The notes under the pieces: generated by a model
The model's input: the letters and a program-made list of their open reading frames with translations, nothing else
Database searches by the model: none
Told to the model about the DNA's origin: nothing
Assembly: GCA_045593645.1 (NCBI GenBank)
Contig: JAZNWZ010000055.1
Coordinates: 1 to 8,989, forward strand
From: Fimenecus sp045593645
GTDB lineage: Bacteria > Bacillota > Clostridia > Oscillospirales > Acutalibacteraceae
DNA: 8,989 nt
Direction of reading: 5' to 3'
Translations under genes and position numbers: made by a program
Part shown: in pieces, positions 1 through 6,034 of the stretch
How the letters are laid out: the number at the start of each line of letters is the position of its first letter
Numbering within the stretch: the stretch's first letter is position 1

Positions 1-11
1 GGGCTTTGTTA

Positions 12-17
12 TATAAT
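12..17 (+). promoter_or_regulatory. Probable -10 box of the radical SAM gene
   Basis: TATAAT at 12-17 matches the sigma-A -10 consensus exactly and would start transcription near 24, leaving a leader of about 29 nt before the ATG at 53. The matching -35 box would lie outside the window, so only half of the promoter can be judged. The two other promoters recognised in this window have the same -10 hexamer. The first 46 bases otherwise hold no recognisable gene. Short open stretches ending at stops at 14-16 and 18-20 could be the tail of an upstream gene, but this cannot be decided. Confidence 0.4.
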
Positions 18-52
18 TAGGTTGATAATTTTCACAAGGAGTAAAATTGCTT

Positions 53-1147
53 ATGCCACCTCTTTCAATTATGATTAAACCGGCTTCAAGCCTTTGTAAT
101 CTCAGATGTAGATATTGTTTTTATCACAATGTTACTGAGCTTCGCGAAGTTTCAAGTTTTGGTGTTATGACACAGCAAACTGCAGATAACTTAATAGAAA
201 AAGCCCTTGAGTTTGCAAACGGTGAAAGTGTGGCCTTCGCTTTTCAGGGTGGTGAGCCACTTATTGCAGGTATTGACTATTTCAAGCACTTTGTAAAGAA
301 AGTGAAAGAGTCAAATCGTCTTGGCAGCCAAATTTATTTGAGTATTCAAACAAACGGTACTCTTGTTACTGATGAATGGGCTAAATTCTTTCACGACAAC
401 AAGTTCCTTGTAGGTCTTAGTCTTGACGGTAATTTTGAGCACAATAAATTTCGAGTGGACGAAAAACGAGAAAATGCCTTTTATAAGATTTTGGCTGCAA
501 GTGAAAAGTTTAATAAATATAAAGTAGATTACAACATTCTCACTGTTTTAACTGGACACTGTGCAGATAACATTGAAGATATTTACAAGTATTTTAGAAG
601 CAAAGGTTTCCGTTATTTGCAGTTTATTCCTTGTTTAAGACCTTTTGACGATAAGAGTGAAAATGAGCTTTATATGACTAATGAGCAATATGCTAACTAT
701 CTTATAAAGTGCTTTAATCTTTATGTAAAAGACTATGTTCGTGGTCAATACACAAGCGTTCGTTATTTTGATAATCTTGTTCATTTGTATCTTGGAAATC
801 CTACTGAGCAATGTGGTATGTGTGGTCATTGTATGCATCAGTTTGTTGCTGAAGGTAACGGAAATATCTATCCTTGCGACTTTTATTGTACAGACGAATG
901 GTATCTTGGAAATATCAATGACGAAAATGAAAATTTTGATACTCTTGCTCACTGTGATAAAGCGATTGAGTTTTTACGAGAAAGCCTTAAGGTAGAAGAA
1001 AAATGTAAAGCTTGCAAGTTCTATGGAATTTGTCGTGGTGGTGGTTGCAAACGAACAAGAGCAGACAGAGACTACTGTGAAGCTTATAAAAAATTCTTTG
1101 CAGGTTGCCTGCCACTTTTCAGAGTATTTATAAATGAAAAGAAATAA
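53..1147 (+). CDS. Anaerobic sulfatase-maturating enzyme (radical SAM/SPASM)
   Basis: This is a cytoplasmic radical SAM enzyme of the anSME family. Such enzymes oxidise an active-site Cys or Ser of a sulfatase to formylglycine without oxygen. The protein has 364 aa. The N-terminus MPPLS..IKPASS is typical, followed by the SAM cluster motif C15-x3-C19-x2-C22 and the GGEP motif (67-69 region). The C-terminal SPASM region has the cysteines expected for two auxiliary 4Fe-4S clusters: C254, C260, C275, C332 and C318, C321, C327, C342. D276 in PCDFY corresponds to the Asp proposed as catalytic base in the Clostridium perfringens enzyme. C257 and C279 are additional cysteines. The start is taken as ATG at 53, because family members begin at MPP; the site AAGGAG at 36-41 lies 11 nt upstream. 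A TTG at 47 is 5 nt from the same site and would add two residues. No sulfatase gene is adjacent. The substrate could also be another peptide, since related SPASM enzymes modify other targets. Confidence 0.9.
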   Translation: MPPLSIMIKPASSLCNLRCRYCFYHNVTELREVSSFGVMTQQTADNLIEKALEFANGESVAFAFQGGEPLIAGIDYFKHFVKKVKESNRLGSQIYLSIQTNGTLVTDEWAKFFHDNKFLVGLSLDGNFEHNKFRVDEKRENAFYKILAASEKFNKYKVDYNILTVLTGHCADNIEDIYKYFRSKGFRYLQFIPCLRPFDDKSENELYMTNEQYANYLIKCFNLYVKDYVRGQYTSVRYFDNLVHLYLGNPTEQCGMCGHCMHQFVAEGNGNIYPCDFYCTDEWYLGNINDENENFDTLAHCDKAIEFLRESLKVEEKCKACKFYGICRGGGCKRTRADRDYCEAYKKFFAGCLPLFRVFINEKK

Positions 1148-1149
1148 TA

Positions 1150-1187
1150 AAAAAGACCTTACAAGCAAAATCTTGCAAGGTCTTTTT
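1150..1187. terminator. Bidirectional intrinsic terminator between convergent genes
   Basis: An 11-bp stem (AAAAAGACCTT at 1150-1160 with its complement at 1177-1187) continues after one A/C mismatch into a 4-bp stem (CAAG/CTTG) around a 6-nt loop at 1166-1171. A T-run follows on the plus strand (to about 1195), and an A-run on the left gives a T-rich tail on the minus strand. It lies in the 40-nt gap between the stop codons of the radical SAM gene and the symporter gene, so it can serve both. Confidence 0.9.
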
Positions 1188-2603
1188 TTATTTTTGTTTA
1201 TGTTTTCCTGCTTTAAAGAAAGCCGTTGTCTCTTTAACAACAACACCCGACAACGCAAAAAGTGCTATCATATTTGGAAATGCCATAACACCATTAAATA
1301 TGTTAGCGATTGTCCAAACCTCACCAGTTGTCATAAACGGGCCAAAAAACACTGCTACTATATAAACATATTTTGAAATTTTCACAGCCTTAAGATTTCC
1401 TTTTGTTAAATATTCAACACAGGATTCACTATAATAATCCCAACCAATAATTGTTGTGAATGCAAAGAAAACAAGAGACATTGTGAGTATGCCTGAAACT
1501 ATGTTTTCGTTTAATATCGGAAGTCCTCTTTGGAAAGCAAGACGAGTAGTTGGGAAGCCATCACCTATACCTTCATTCCAAGCTCCTGTTACTATAAGAG
1601 CAAGTCCTGTCATAAAACAGATAATATTAGTGATAAAAGCACCATTCATTGTTACAAGTCCTTGACGAACCGGCTCTTTTGCTCTTGCTGCTGCTGCTGC
1701 AATAGGTGCAGAGCCAAGACCTGCTTCATTTGAGAAGACACCTTTTGATATTCCGTGTTGCATTGTTACAAATATTGAACCAACAGCACCACCTGTTACA
1801 GCTGAAGGATTAAAAGCGCCCTTAAACACTAATCCAATTGCTTCAGGCATTGCTTTTATATTATAAATTACAAGGAAAAGAGCAAGTCCAATATAAGTTA
1901 CTGCCATAAAAGGTACGACAAAAGATGCGACATTTGAAATTCTTTCAATACCACCGAGAAGCACTGCTGCTACTATTACTGTAAGCACAACTGCTATAAT
2001 AACAGTTGCACCAAATTCTGCAGAGATTTCACCAACTAGTGGTAAAGTCCATTTCTCATTTTCTTGGAAATTACAAAAATCAAGAATTGAATTTGAAATG
2101 CTTTGCACTTGAGTGAATGTACCAATACCAAGTATTGCTGCCGACATACCGCAAACTGCAAAAAGCTTTGCAAGCCAAGTCCATTTCTTGCCCATACCCT
2201 TTTCAATATATGAAAATGGTCCACCATAAGTATGACCATCAGGTGCAACTTCACGATATTTAATAGCAAGAAGACCTTCTGCGTATTTTGTTGCAAGACC
2301 TAATGTGCCTGCTACCAAAAGCCAGAAAAGTGCACCAGGACCTCCTAAACAAATTGCCATTGCAACACCTACAATGTTGCCTGTGCCGATTGTTGCAGAG
2401 AGTGCCGTACACAAAGCACCAAATGAAGAAACATTACCAACTGCGCCCTCTTCTTGTGTAAACATCCACTTCAAAGCTAAAGGCAATCTTTTAATTTGAA
2501 TGCCTTTTAATCTTACAGTTAACAATAAGCCTCCTGCAAGAATGATAACAAGAAGTGGAAGTCCCCAAATGACATTTTCAATTGATTTTAATATTGCCGT
2601 CAT
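1188..2603 (-). CDS. Sodium:alanine symporter, AGCS family
   Basis: This integral membrane protein of 471 aa should import alanine or glycine (possibly another small amino acid) together with Na+. The sequence shows many hydrophobic helices and the family hallmarks: IGTGNIVGVA (72-81), GGPGALFW (87-94), a YGGPFSYIEKG stretch near 126-136, SNEAGLGSAPIAAAAA (291-306), and GWDYYSE (387-393), where relatives usually have GWSYYGE. It is closest in type to AlsT/DagA-like proteins; the exact substrate cannot be read from sequence. An in-frame ATG at 2657 would add 18 residues, but that start falls on the -35 box of the promoter at 2629-2657 and the extra residues do not resemble the family N-terminus. 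ATG at 2603, preceded by a modest GAGATG-type site, is preferred. It has its own promoter, although weak read-through from the small-protein operon upstream is possible because no terminator separates them. Confidence 0.93.
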   Translation of the reverse strand: MTAILKSIENVIWGLPLLVIILAGGLLLTVRLKGIQIKRLPLALKWMFTQEEGAVGNVSSFGALCTALSATIGTGNIVGVAMAICLGGPGALFWLLVAGTLGLATKYAEGLLAIKYREVAPDGHTYGGPFSYIEKGMGKKWTWLAKLFAVCGMSAAILGIGTFTQVQSISNSILDFCNFQENEKWTLPLVGEISAEFGATVIIAVVLTVIVAAVLLGGIERISNVASFVVPFMAVTYIGLALFLVIYNIKAMPEAIGLVFKGAFNPSAVTGGAVGSIFVTMQHGISKGVFSNEAGLGSAPIAAAAARAKEPVRQGLVTMNGAFITNIICFMTGLALIVTGAWNEGIGDGFPTTRLAFQRGLPILNENIVSGILTMSLVFFAFTTIIGWDYYSESCVEYLTKGNLKAVKISKYVYIVAVFFGPFMTTGEVWTIANIFNGVMAFPNMIALFALSGVVVKETTAFFKAGKHKQK

Positions 2604-2605
2604 AA

Positions 2606-2631
2606 AATCATCTCTTTTCCACAAGATGATT
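2606..2631. promoter_or_regulatory. Perfect 8-bp inverted repeat, candidate operator of the symporter gene
   Basis: AATCATCT (2606-2613) and AGATGATT (2624-2631) are exact inverted copies separated by 10 nt. The right arm overlaps the promoter's -10 hexamer (2629-2634), and the predicted transcription start (about 2622) lies inside the spacer. One arm is therefore not in the mRNA, which favours a DNA operator bound by a dimeric regulator over an RNA hairpin. The left arm also overlaps the ribosome-binding region just before ATG 2603. No regulator is identified. Confidence 0.45.
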
Positions 2632-2657
2632 ATATACAATATTTTTGTACATTTCAA
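2629..2657 (-). promoter_or_regulatory. Sigma-A promoter of the symporter gene
   Basis: On the minus strand TTGAAA (2657-2652) is followed after exactly 17 nt by TATAAT (2634-2629). This is a near-consensus housekeeping promoter, with two -35 mismatches from TTGACA at most and a perfect -10. Transcription should begin near 2622, giving a leader of about 20 nt. Confidence 0.8.
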
Positions 2658-2678
2658 TAATCATTTACACTAAAAATG

Positions 2679-3086
2679 TTAATTCATTATATACATGAGC
2701 GCCATAATGAGTGCTTCATCTGCACCCTCACTTTTCAAAAGCATTATAAGACCTAAAAGGATTGCCTTATCAGGTTCATTTAAAATGCTTTCAAGTGGAT
2801 TATTTTTATCGCTTGTCTTTTCTTGTTTTTGCGATTCTTGCTTTACAGGCACCTTTTTTTCTTGTTCAAAAAACTCCTTGAATGTTGGATATTGCTTTTC
2901 TTCAGGAAAATTTGCAGGCATATTTGTTATTTTAGGTTTCACCTTGCTTTCTTGTGTTGGGATTTTAACTTCTAAATCATTTTTTGCTTCTTTTAAAACA
3001 TCTTCTGATTTTTTACGCATAATTTGGACTCTTTCCATAGCACGTCTTTGCATATTTTGCATTTCTTCATAAGAATATCCACCCAT
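2679..3086 (-). CDS. Hypothetical protein, third gene of small-protein operon (135 aa)
   Basis: I do not recognise the family. The N-terminal part (about 1-40) is a charged, probably helical segment that begins MGGYSYEEMQ and is rich in Met, Arg and Lys. Residues 41-100 are Lys-, Glu-, Gln- and Pro-rich and probably disordered. The last 30 residues (106-135) form two short hydrophobic stretches, AILLGLIMLL and ALIMALMYIM, separated by KSEGADE. These are too short and interrupted for a standard membrane anchor and look like a helical hairpin that packs on a partner. The ATG directly follows the TAA of the gene before it with no intervening base, and its AAAGGA site (3096-3101) lies within that gene, so translation is probably coupled. 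There is no signal peptide, no cysteine and no catalytic motif. That the gene is real is well supported; its function is unknown. Confidence 0.75.
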   Translation of the reverse strand: MGGYSYEEMQNMQRRAMERVQIMRKKSEDVLKEAKNDLEVKIPTQESKVKPKITNMPANFPEEKQYPTFKEFFEQEKKVPVKQESQKQEKTSDKNNPLESILNEPDKAILLGLIMLLKSEGADEALIMALMYIMN

Positions 3087-3407
3087 TTAAAGCATTCCTT
3101 TCAATAATGGCAAAACTTCCATTAACTGTAAAAATCTAATAGCATTATCTGCTTTTTTTCGTCTTTCTTCACTTAATAGCGGTTTTAAATCTGCAATTAG
3201 TCGTGTGCGATTATCCTCTTTGTTTATTTTCCCCATTATATTCATCATATTGCTTAAGGTTTTTTCGTCAAAGAGCGTTGAGTTAAAAAGTGTTGGCTTT
3301 TCTTCCTGCTTAGGCTTGCTTTCGCCTATAATGGACTGTGCAACGCTTTTTATTTTTGCCATATCCTCATCACTGATAGATGATAAAATATCTTGTATGT
3401 CTGCCAT
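3087..3407 (-). CDS. Hypothetical protein, second gene of small-protein operon (106 aa)
   Basis: I do not recognise the family by name. The protein has an acidic N-terminal helix (1-27), a Lys/Glu/Pro linker (29-38), then a helical C-terminal region with RLIADLKPLLSEERRKKAD (69-87) followed by a Leu-rich helix, AIRFLQLMEVLPLL (89-102). The pattern LKPLLS-ERR-KxD followed by a hydrophobic helix suggests a small all-helical domain that binds another protein. It starts one base after the stop of the upstream gene (TAA-T-ATG). Its strong site GGAGGA lies inside the upstream coding sequence, indicating translational coupling. It has no signal peptide or enzyme motif. It is almost certainly expressed as one unit with its two neighbours. 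Confidence 0.75.
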   Translation of the reverse strand: MADIQDILSSISDEDMAKIKSVAQSIIGESKPKQEEKPTLFNSTLFDEKTLSNMMNIMGKINKEDNRTRLIADLKPLLSEERRKKADNAIRFLQLMEVLPLLKGML

Positions 3408-3408
3408 A

Positions 3409-3612
3409 TTAGTCCTCCAAGAATTTTTTTAACAAATCTTTTGCTTGTGGTGTTGAGAGTAATTGTTGTAATGCATCTTTATCGCTTAACACCTCCTGTA
3501 ATTTGTTGGTTTGAGACGGTGTCATTTTTTCCATTAAAAAATCTTGTGCATCTTTTTTTGATTTATTTTTTTTCATTTCCTCCATAATTTCTTCAAAATT
3601 ATTATTATTCAT
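3409..3612 (-). CDS. Hypothetical protein, first gene of small-protein operon (67 aa)
   Basis: This is a small, highly charged, entirely helical-looking protein with no recognised family. It begins MNNNNFEEIMEEMKKNKSKK, and its second half, TPSQTNKLQEVLSDKDALQQ then LLSTPQAKDLLKKFLED, has the look of two short helices punctuated by SD and TP turns. An in-frame ATG at 3657 would add 15 residues, but it precedes the site GGTGGTG (3625-3619) that sits 6 nt before ATG 3612, and the extra residues lie across promoter sequence. The start at 3612 is therefore chosen. It is the first gene of a three-gene operon with spacings of 1 and 0 nt. The divergent yfcE-like gene starts 73 nt away on the other strand. 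Confidence 0.72.
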   Translation of the reverse strand: MNNNNFEEIMEEMKKNKSKKDAQDFLMEKMTPSQTNKLQEVLSDKDALQQLLSTPQAKDLLKKFLED

Positions 3613-3640
3613 TGAAAACACCACCATTTTACTGTATAAT
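3612..3640 (+). promoter_or_regulatory. Sigma-A promoter of the yfcE-nagA operon
   Basis: TTGAAA (3612-3617), 17 nt, then TATAAT (3635-3640): the same hexamers and spacing as the symporter promoter. Transcription should start near 3647, leaving a leader of about 39 nt to the TTG start at 3686. The -35 box overlaps the first base of the start codon of the divergent gene at 3612. Confidence 0.82.
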
Positions 3641-3664
3641 GTTAATATGTAATACATTTTATGC
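3635..3664 (-). promoter_or_regulatory. Possible sigma-G-type promoter of the small-protein operon
   Basis: Read on the minus strand, GCATA (3664-3660) is followed after 18 nt by CATTATA (3641-3635). This fits the Bacillus subtilis sigma-G pattern GHATR, 17-18 nt, CATWHTA at every position. The -10 is the reverse complement of the plus-strand TATAAT plus one base. Transcription would start near 3628 with a leader of about 15 nt that still includes the GGTGGTG site. No convincing sigma-A promoter was found for this operon. The match could be chance in AT-rich DNA, and sporulation of this organism is not shown. Confidence 0.4.
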
Positions 3665-3685
3665 TTGGTTAGGTGGTGTTATGCT

Positions 3686-4147
3686 TTGAGAATTCTTGTT
3701 TTTTCTGACTCTCACGGATATTATAAGAATATGAAAAAAGCAATTGATGCCCAACCTTCTGCTGAAACTGTAATCTTTTTAGGTGATGGCTTTGAAAATT
3801 TTGAATCTTGTAAAGAGCTATTAAAAGATAAACGAATCTATATGGTAAAAGGCAATAACGATTTTTATTGCGACTATCCTAAAAATCAAGTCATATCTGA
3901 AGGTGGCATAAATATTTATATCACTCATGGTCACTATGAATATGTTAAAAGTTCACTTGGTTGGCTATTAGGCAAAGCAAAAGAGAATGATTGTAAACTT
4001 GCTCTTTACGGACACACTCACAATCAAAAAACAGACTACGTTGATGGAGTTCACCTTTTCTGTCCTGGTGCTTTACTAAAAAATGAATATGGCTGTATTG
4101 ATATTACTGATAAAGGGCTAATTTGTATTGGTATGGAGGTAAAATAA
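3686..4147 (+). CDS. YfcE/MJ0936-type metallophosphoesterase
   Basis: This is a cytoplasmic calcineurin-like phosphodiesterase of the small YfcE class, which hydrolyses phosphodiester bonds using two bound metal ions; the physiological substrate is unknown for most members. The protein has 153 aa and carries all the family motifs: D8-S-H10, G33-D34, G56-N57-N58-D59 (most relatives have GNCD), H81-G-H83 and G109-H110-T-H112. CPGAL (126-130) stands where relatives have NPGS or similar. The start is TTG at 3686, giving MRILVFSDSHG, which aligns with the usual start one or two residues before the first strand. The site AGGTGGT (3671-3677) lies 8 nt upstream. A TTG at 3665 would precede that site. 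The only nearby ATG (3681) is out of frame and stops after one more codon. The stop abuts the ATG of nagA, so the two are one operon. Confidence 0.88.
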   Translation: MRILVFSDSHGYYKNMKKAIDAQPSAETVIFLGDGFENFESCKELLKDKRIYMVKGNNDFYCDYPKNQVISEGGINIYITHGHYEYVKSSLGWLLGKAKENDCKLALYGHTHNQKTDYVDGVHLFCPGALLKNEYGCIDITDKGLICIGMEVK

Positions 4148-5308
4148 ATGATACTTTTCAAAAATGCTAATGTAATACTTGAAAATGAAGTCAAAAAACT
4201 TTCTGTGCTTGTTGACGGCAACAAAATTATAAAAATTGCAGAAGATATCACTGCTGATGCAGAAATTGTTGACTGTGAAGGGCTTTTTCTTTCTGCAGGC
4301 TTTATAGATTTGCATGTGCATGGTGGTGGTGGAATTTCTGCTATGTGTTGTGATGCAGAAAAAATCAAGAAAATGTGTCGTGCTCACGCTTTACATGGTA
4401 CTACAAGTATTTTACCTACTACTCTTGCTGCACCTGTTAATCAGCTTTTAGAAGTTACTAAATACATAAAAAAAGCAAGTGAAACATCAAAAGACTGCAA
4501 TATTTTAGGCGTACATTTTGAAGGGCCTTACCTTTCACCTGAAAACAAAGGTGCTCAAAGTGCAGAGAATATTTTATCCATAAAAGAAAATGACCCTACC
4601 CCACTTCTTGAATGTTGGGATAAGGTGAAAATTATGGGTGTTGCTCCTGAAATTCCAAATGCTTTTGAATTAGGCGAAAAACTTAAAGCAAAAGGCATTG
4701 TTGCATCTGTTGCTCATACAAAAGCAGATTACGACACAACTATTCAAGCCTTTGACCACGGCTTTTCAGACTTCACACATATTTACAATGCATCTACAAG
4801 TTGCTTCAAGCGTGGAATTTTCCGTGTTGCAGGTGCAGTTGAAGCAGGTCTTGTTGATGACAGATGCACAGTGCAAGTTATTGCAGATTTAAGACATTTA
4901 CCATTAGGTGTACTTAAACTCATCTACAAGTGCAAAGGTGCAGATGGAATGTATCTGATTACTGATGGACTTGAGTTTTCTGCAGATAATCTTCAAGAAG
5001 GTCAACTTTGTATGCAAGAAAATGGTGTTGAAGTTGTATTTGAAGACAATGTTATGAAGCTTGCGGACCGTAGTTGTCTTGCAGGAAGTGCAGCAACTAC
5101 TGATATGCTTGTTAGAAATATGTATAAATATGTAGGTGCACCTATTTATGATGCTGTTAAAATGGCGTCCTCAACTCCTGCAAGGGTAATTGGTATTGAC
5201 AATCAAAAGGGTTATATAAAAGAAGGCTATGATGCAGACATTCTTCTTTTTGACGATAATATCAACATTAAAAAAGTTATGGTTATGGGTACTTTTGTGG
5301 AGGAATGA
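4148..5308 (+). CDS. nagA: N-acetylglucosamine-6-phosphate deacetylase, variant subtype
   Basis: This cytoplasmic amidohydrolase should remove acetate from GlcNAc-6-phosphate, giving glucosamine-6-phosphate for glycolysis or wall recycling. The length (386 aa) is normal. Residues fitting the family are H56-x-H58 in DLHVHGGGG, metal ligand E125 in FEGPYLSPENKG, H190 in VAHTKADYDT, H211 in THIYNA, H250 and the catalytic D273 in LITDG. The loops around the sugar phosphate differ from the classical enzyme. The usual REPG segment is SCFKRGIFRVAG (218-229), ADGIHV is ADLRHLP (246-252), and the AMRAAG stretch after the catalytic Asp is LEFSADNLQEG (275-285). From memory, such variants occur in other gut Clostridia. 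The ATG follows the yfcE stop directly, and GGAGG (4135-4139) gives good spacing. No nagB or sugar transporter is in the window. A related substrate is possible. Confidence 0.88.
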   Translation: MILFKNANVILENEVKKLSVLVDGNKIIKIAEDITADAEIVDCEGLFLSAGFIDLHVHGGGGISAMCCDAEKIKKMCRAHALHGTTSILPTTLAAPVNQLLEVTKYIKKASETSKDCNILGVHFEGPYLSPENKGAQSAENILSIKENDPTPLLECWDKVKIMGVAPEIPNAFELGEKLKAKGIVASVAHTKADYDTTIQAFDHGFSDFTHIYNASTSCFKRGIFRVAGAVEAGLVDDRCTVQVIADLRHLPLGVLKLIYKCKGADGMYLITDGLEFSADNLQEGQLCMQENGVEVVFEDNVMKLADRSCLAGSAATTDMLVRNMYKYVGAPIYDAVKMASSTPARVIGIDNQKGYIKEGYDADILLFDDNINIKKVMVMGTFVEE

Positions 5309-5310
5309 TT

Positions 5311-5604
5311 ATGACTATCTATGATTTAAACAACAAACAAATCAGAGAATATATTATGAAATTTGCAAAAACAACTTATGGCAAAATAGTTTTTATAAAC
5401 TCTTACATACCATCATTTTTTGTTTTGGTTTTTCTTGTTGGAGTGCTTTTATTCTCTGTTCACTTTAAATATAATATGACTCTTTATTCTGCTTCGCTTT
5501 TAGGAGTTATCGTATTAGCTTTAATCTTTATAACAACATTCTTAAAAGGTAATAGATATTATTACAATGAGCTTAAAGATTATATTGAAAAACTAAACAA
5601 ATAA
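5311..5604 (+). CDS. Small two-helix membrane protein, unknown function (97 aa)
   Basis: I do not recognise a family. The protein has a charged N-terminal region (1-25), two hydrophobic segments likely to span the membrane (about 27-50 and 58-78), and a short charged tail, KGNRYYYNELKDYIEKLNK. With two spans, both ends would lie on the same side, probably the cytoplasm, given the lysines and arginines in both ends. It is the last gene of the yfcE-nagA operon. An ATG at 5305 overlaps the nagA stop (ATGA), but the site GGAGG (5299-5303) is only 1 nt from it, whereas it is 7 nt from ATG 5311, which is chosen. The terminator follows 12 nt after the stop. No motif links it to amino sugar metabolism. 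Confidence 0.72.
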   Translation: MTIYDLNNKQIREYIMKFAKTTYGKIVFINSYIPSFFVLVFLVGVLLFSVHFKYNMTLYSASLLGVIVLALIFITTFLKGNRYYYNELKDYIEKLNK

Positions 5605-5610
5605 AACAAT

Positions 5611-5650
5611 AAAAATACCCCTCGGGATTTCCCGAGGGGTTCTTTTTATG
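5611..5650. terminator. Strong bidirectional intrinsic terminator
   Basis: A perfect 10-bp GC-rich stem (ACCCCTCGGG at 5617-5626 with its complement at 5631-5640) closes a 4-nt ATTT loop. TCTTTTTA follows on the plus strand, and the preceding AATAAAAAT gives a T-rich tail on the minus strand. It ends both the yfcE-nagA operon and the ribosomal operon, whose last gene stops at 5670. Confidence 0.95.
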
Positions 5651-5669
5651 TTAATTAAGCCTTACCGCA

Positions 5670-6017
5670 TTAGTCAGCGATGAGTTCGATGATGCACATT
5701 TCAGCAGCATCGCCTCTTCTTGGACCTGTTTTGATAATACGAGTATAACCACCATTTTTGTCTGCATACTTTGGTGCGATTTCTTCCATCAACTTCTTAG
5801 CAACTGCTTCTTTTGTGATGTAAGAATATACTTGTCTCTTTGAGTGGAGACTATTATCTTTACCAATAGTAATCATTTTTTCAGCCATAGCTTTAACTTC
5901 TTTGGCTCTTGTTACTGTTGTTTCAATTTGGCCGTTTTCAAAAAGATATGTTACCATACCTCTGAGCATTGCCTTGCGGTGATCGCTTGTTCTGCCGAGT
6001 TTTCTTGTTCCTGGCAT
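5670..6017 (-). CDS. rplQ: 50S ribosomal protein L17
   Basis: L17 of the large ribosomal subunit, located near the exit tunnel region. The 115-aa length is in the normal bacterial range. The N-terminus PGTRKLGRTSDHRKAMLRGM is diagnostic, followed by the usual TTVTRAKEVKAMAEKMI helix and the ending GPRRGDAAEMCIIELI. It is the last gene of the alpha operon, 17 nt after rpoA with an AAAGGAG site in the gap, and is followed by the strong terminator. Confidence 0.98.
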   Translation of the reverse strand: MPGTRKLGRTSDHRKAMLRGMVTYLFENGQIETTVTRAKEVKAMAEKMITIGKDNSLHSKRQVYSYITKEAVAKKLMEEIAPKYADKNGGYTRIIKTGPRRGDAAEMCIIELIAD

Positions 6018-6034
6018 TCAAAATCACTCCTTTA

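Noticed and set aside
1..46. Tail of an upstream gene at the left edge
   Set aside because: Two frames end in early stops, but there are only 4-5 codons to judge and no recognisable residues.
635..952. A 105-codon open frame antisense to the radical SAM gene
   Set aside because: Overlaps the conserved SPASM region on the opposite strand; Ile/Lys-rich product without features.
2662..2678. Small hairpin CATTT/AAATG after the small-protein operon
   Set aside because: Only 5 A/T-rich pairs with a 7-nt loop and no clear T-run; not credible as a terminator.
3617..3680. 9-bp inverted repeat AACACCACC ... GGTGGTGTT flanking the divergent promoters
   Set aside because: Each arm is simply the ribosome-binding site of one of the two divergent genes, so the symmetry is most simply explained by that; an operator cannot be excluded.
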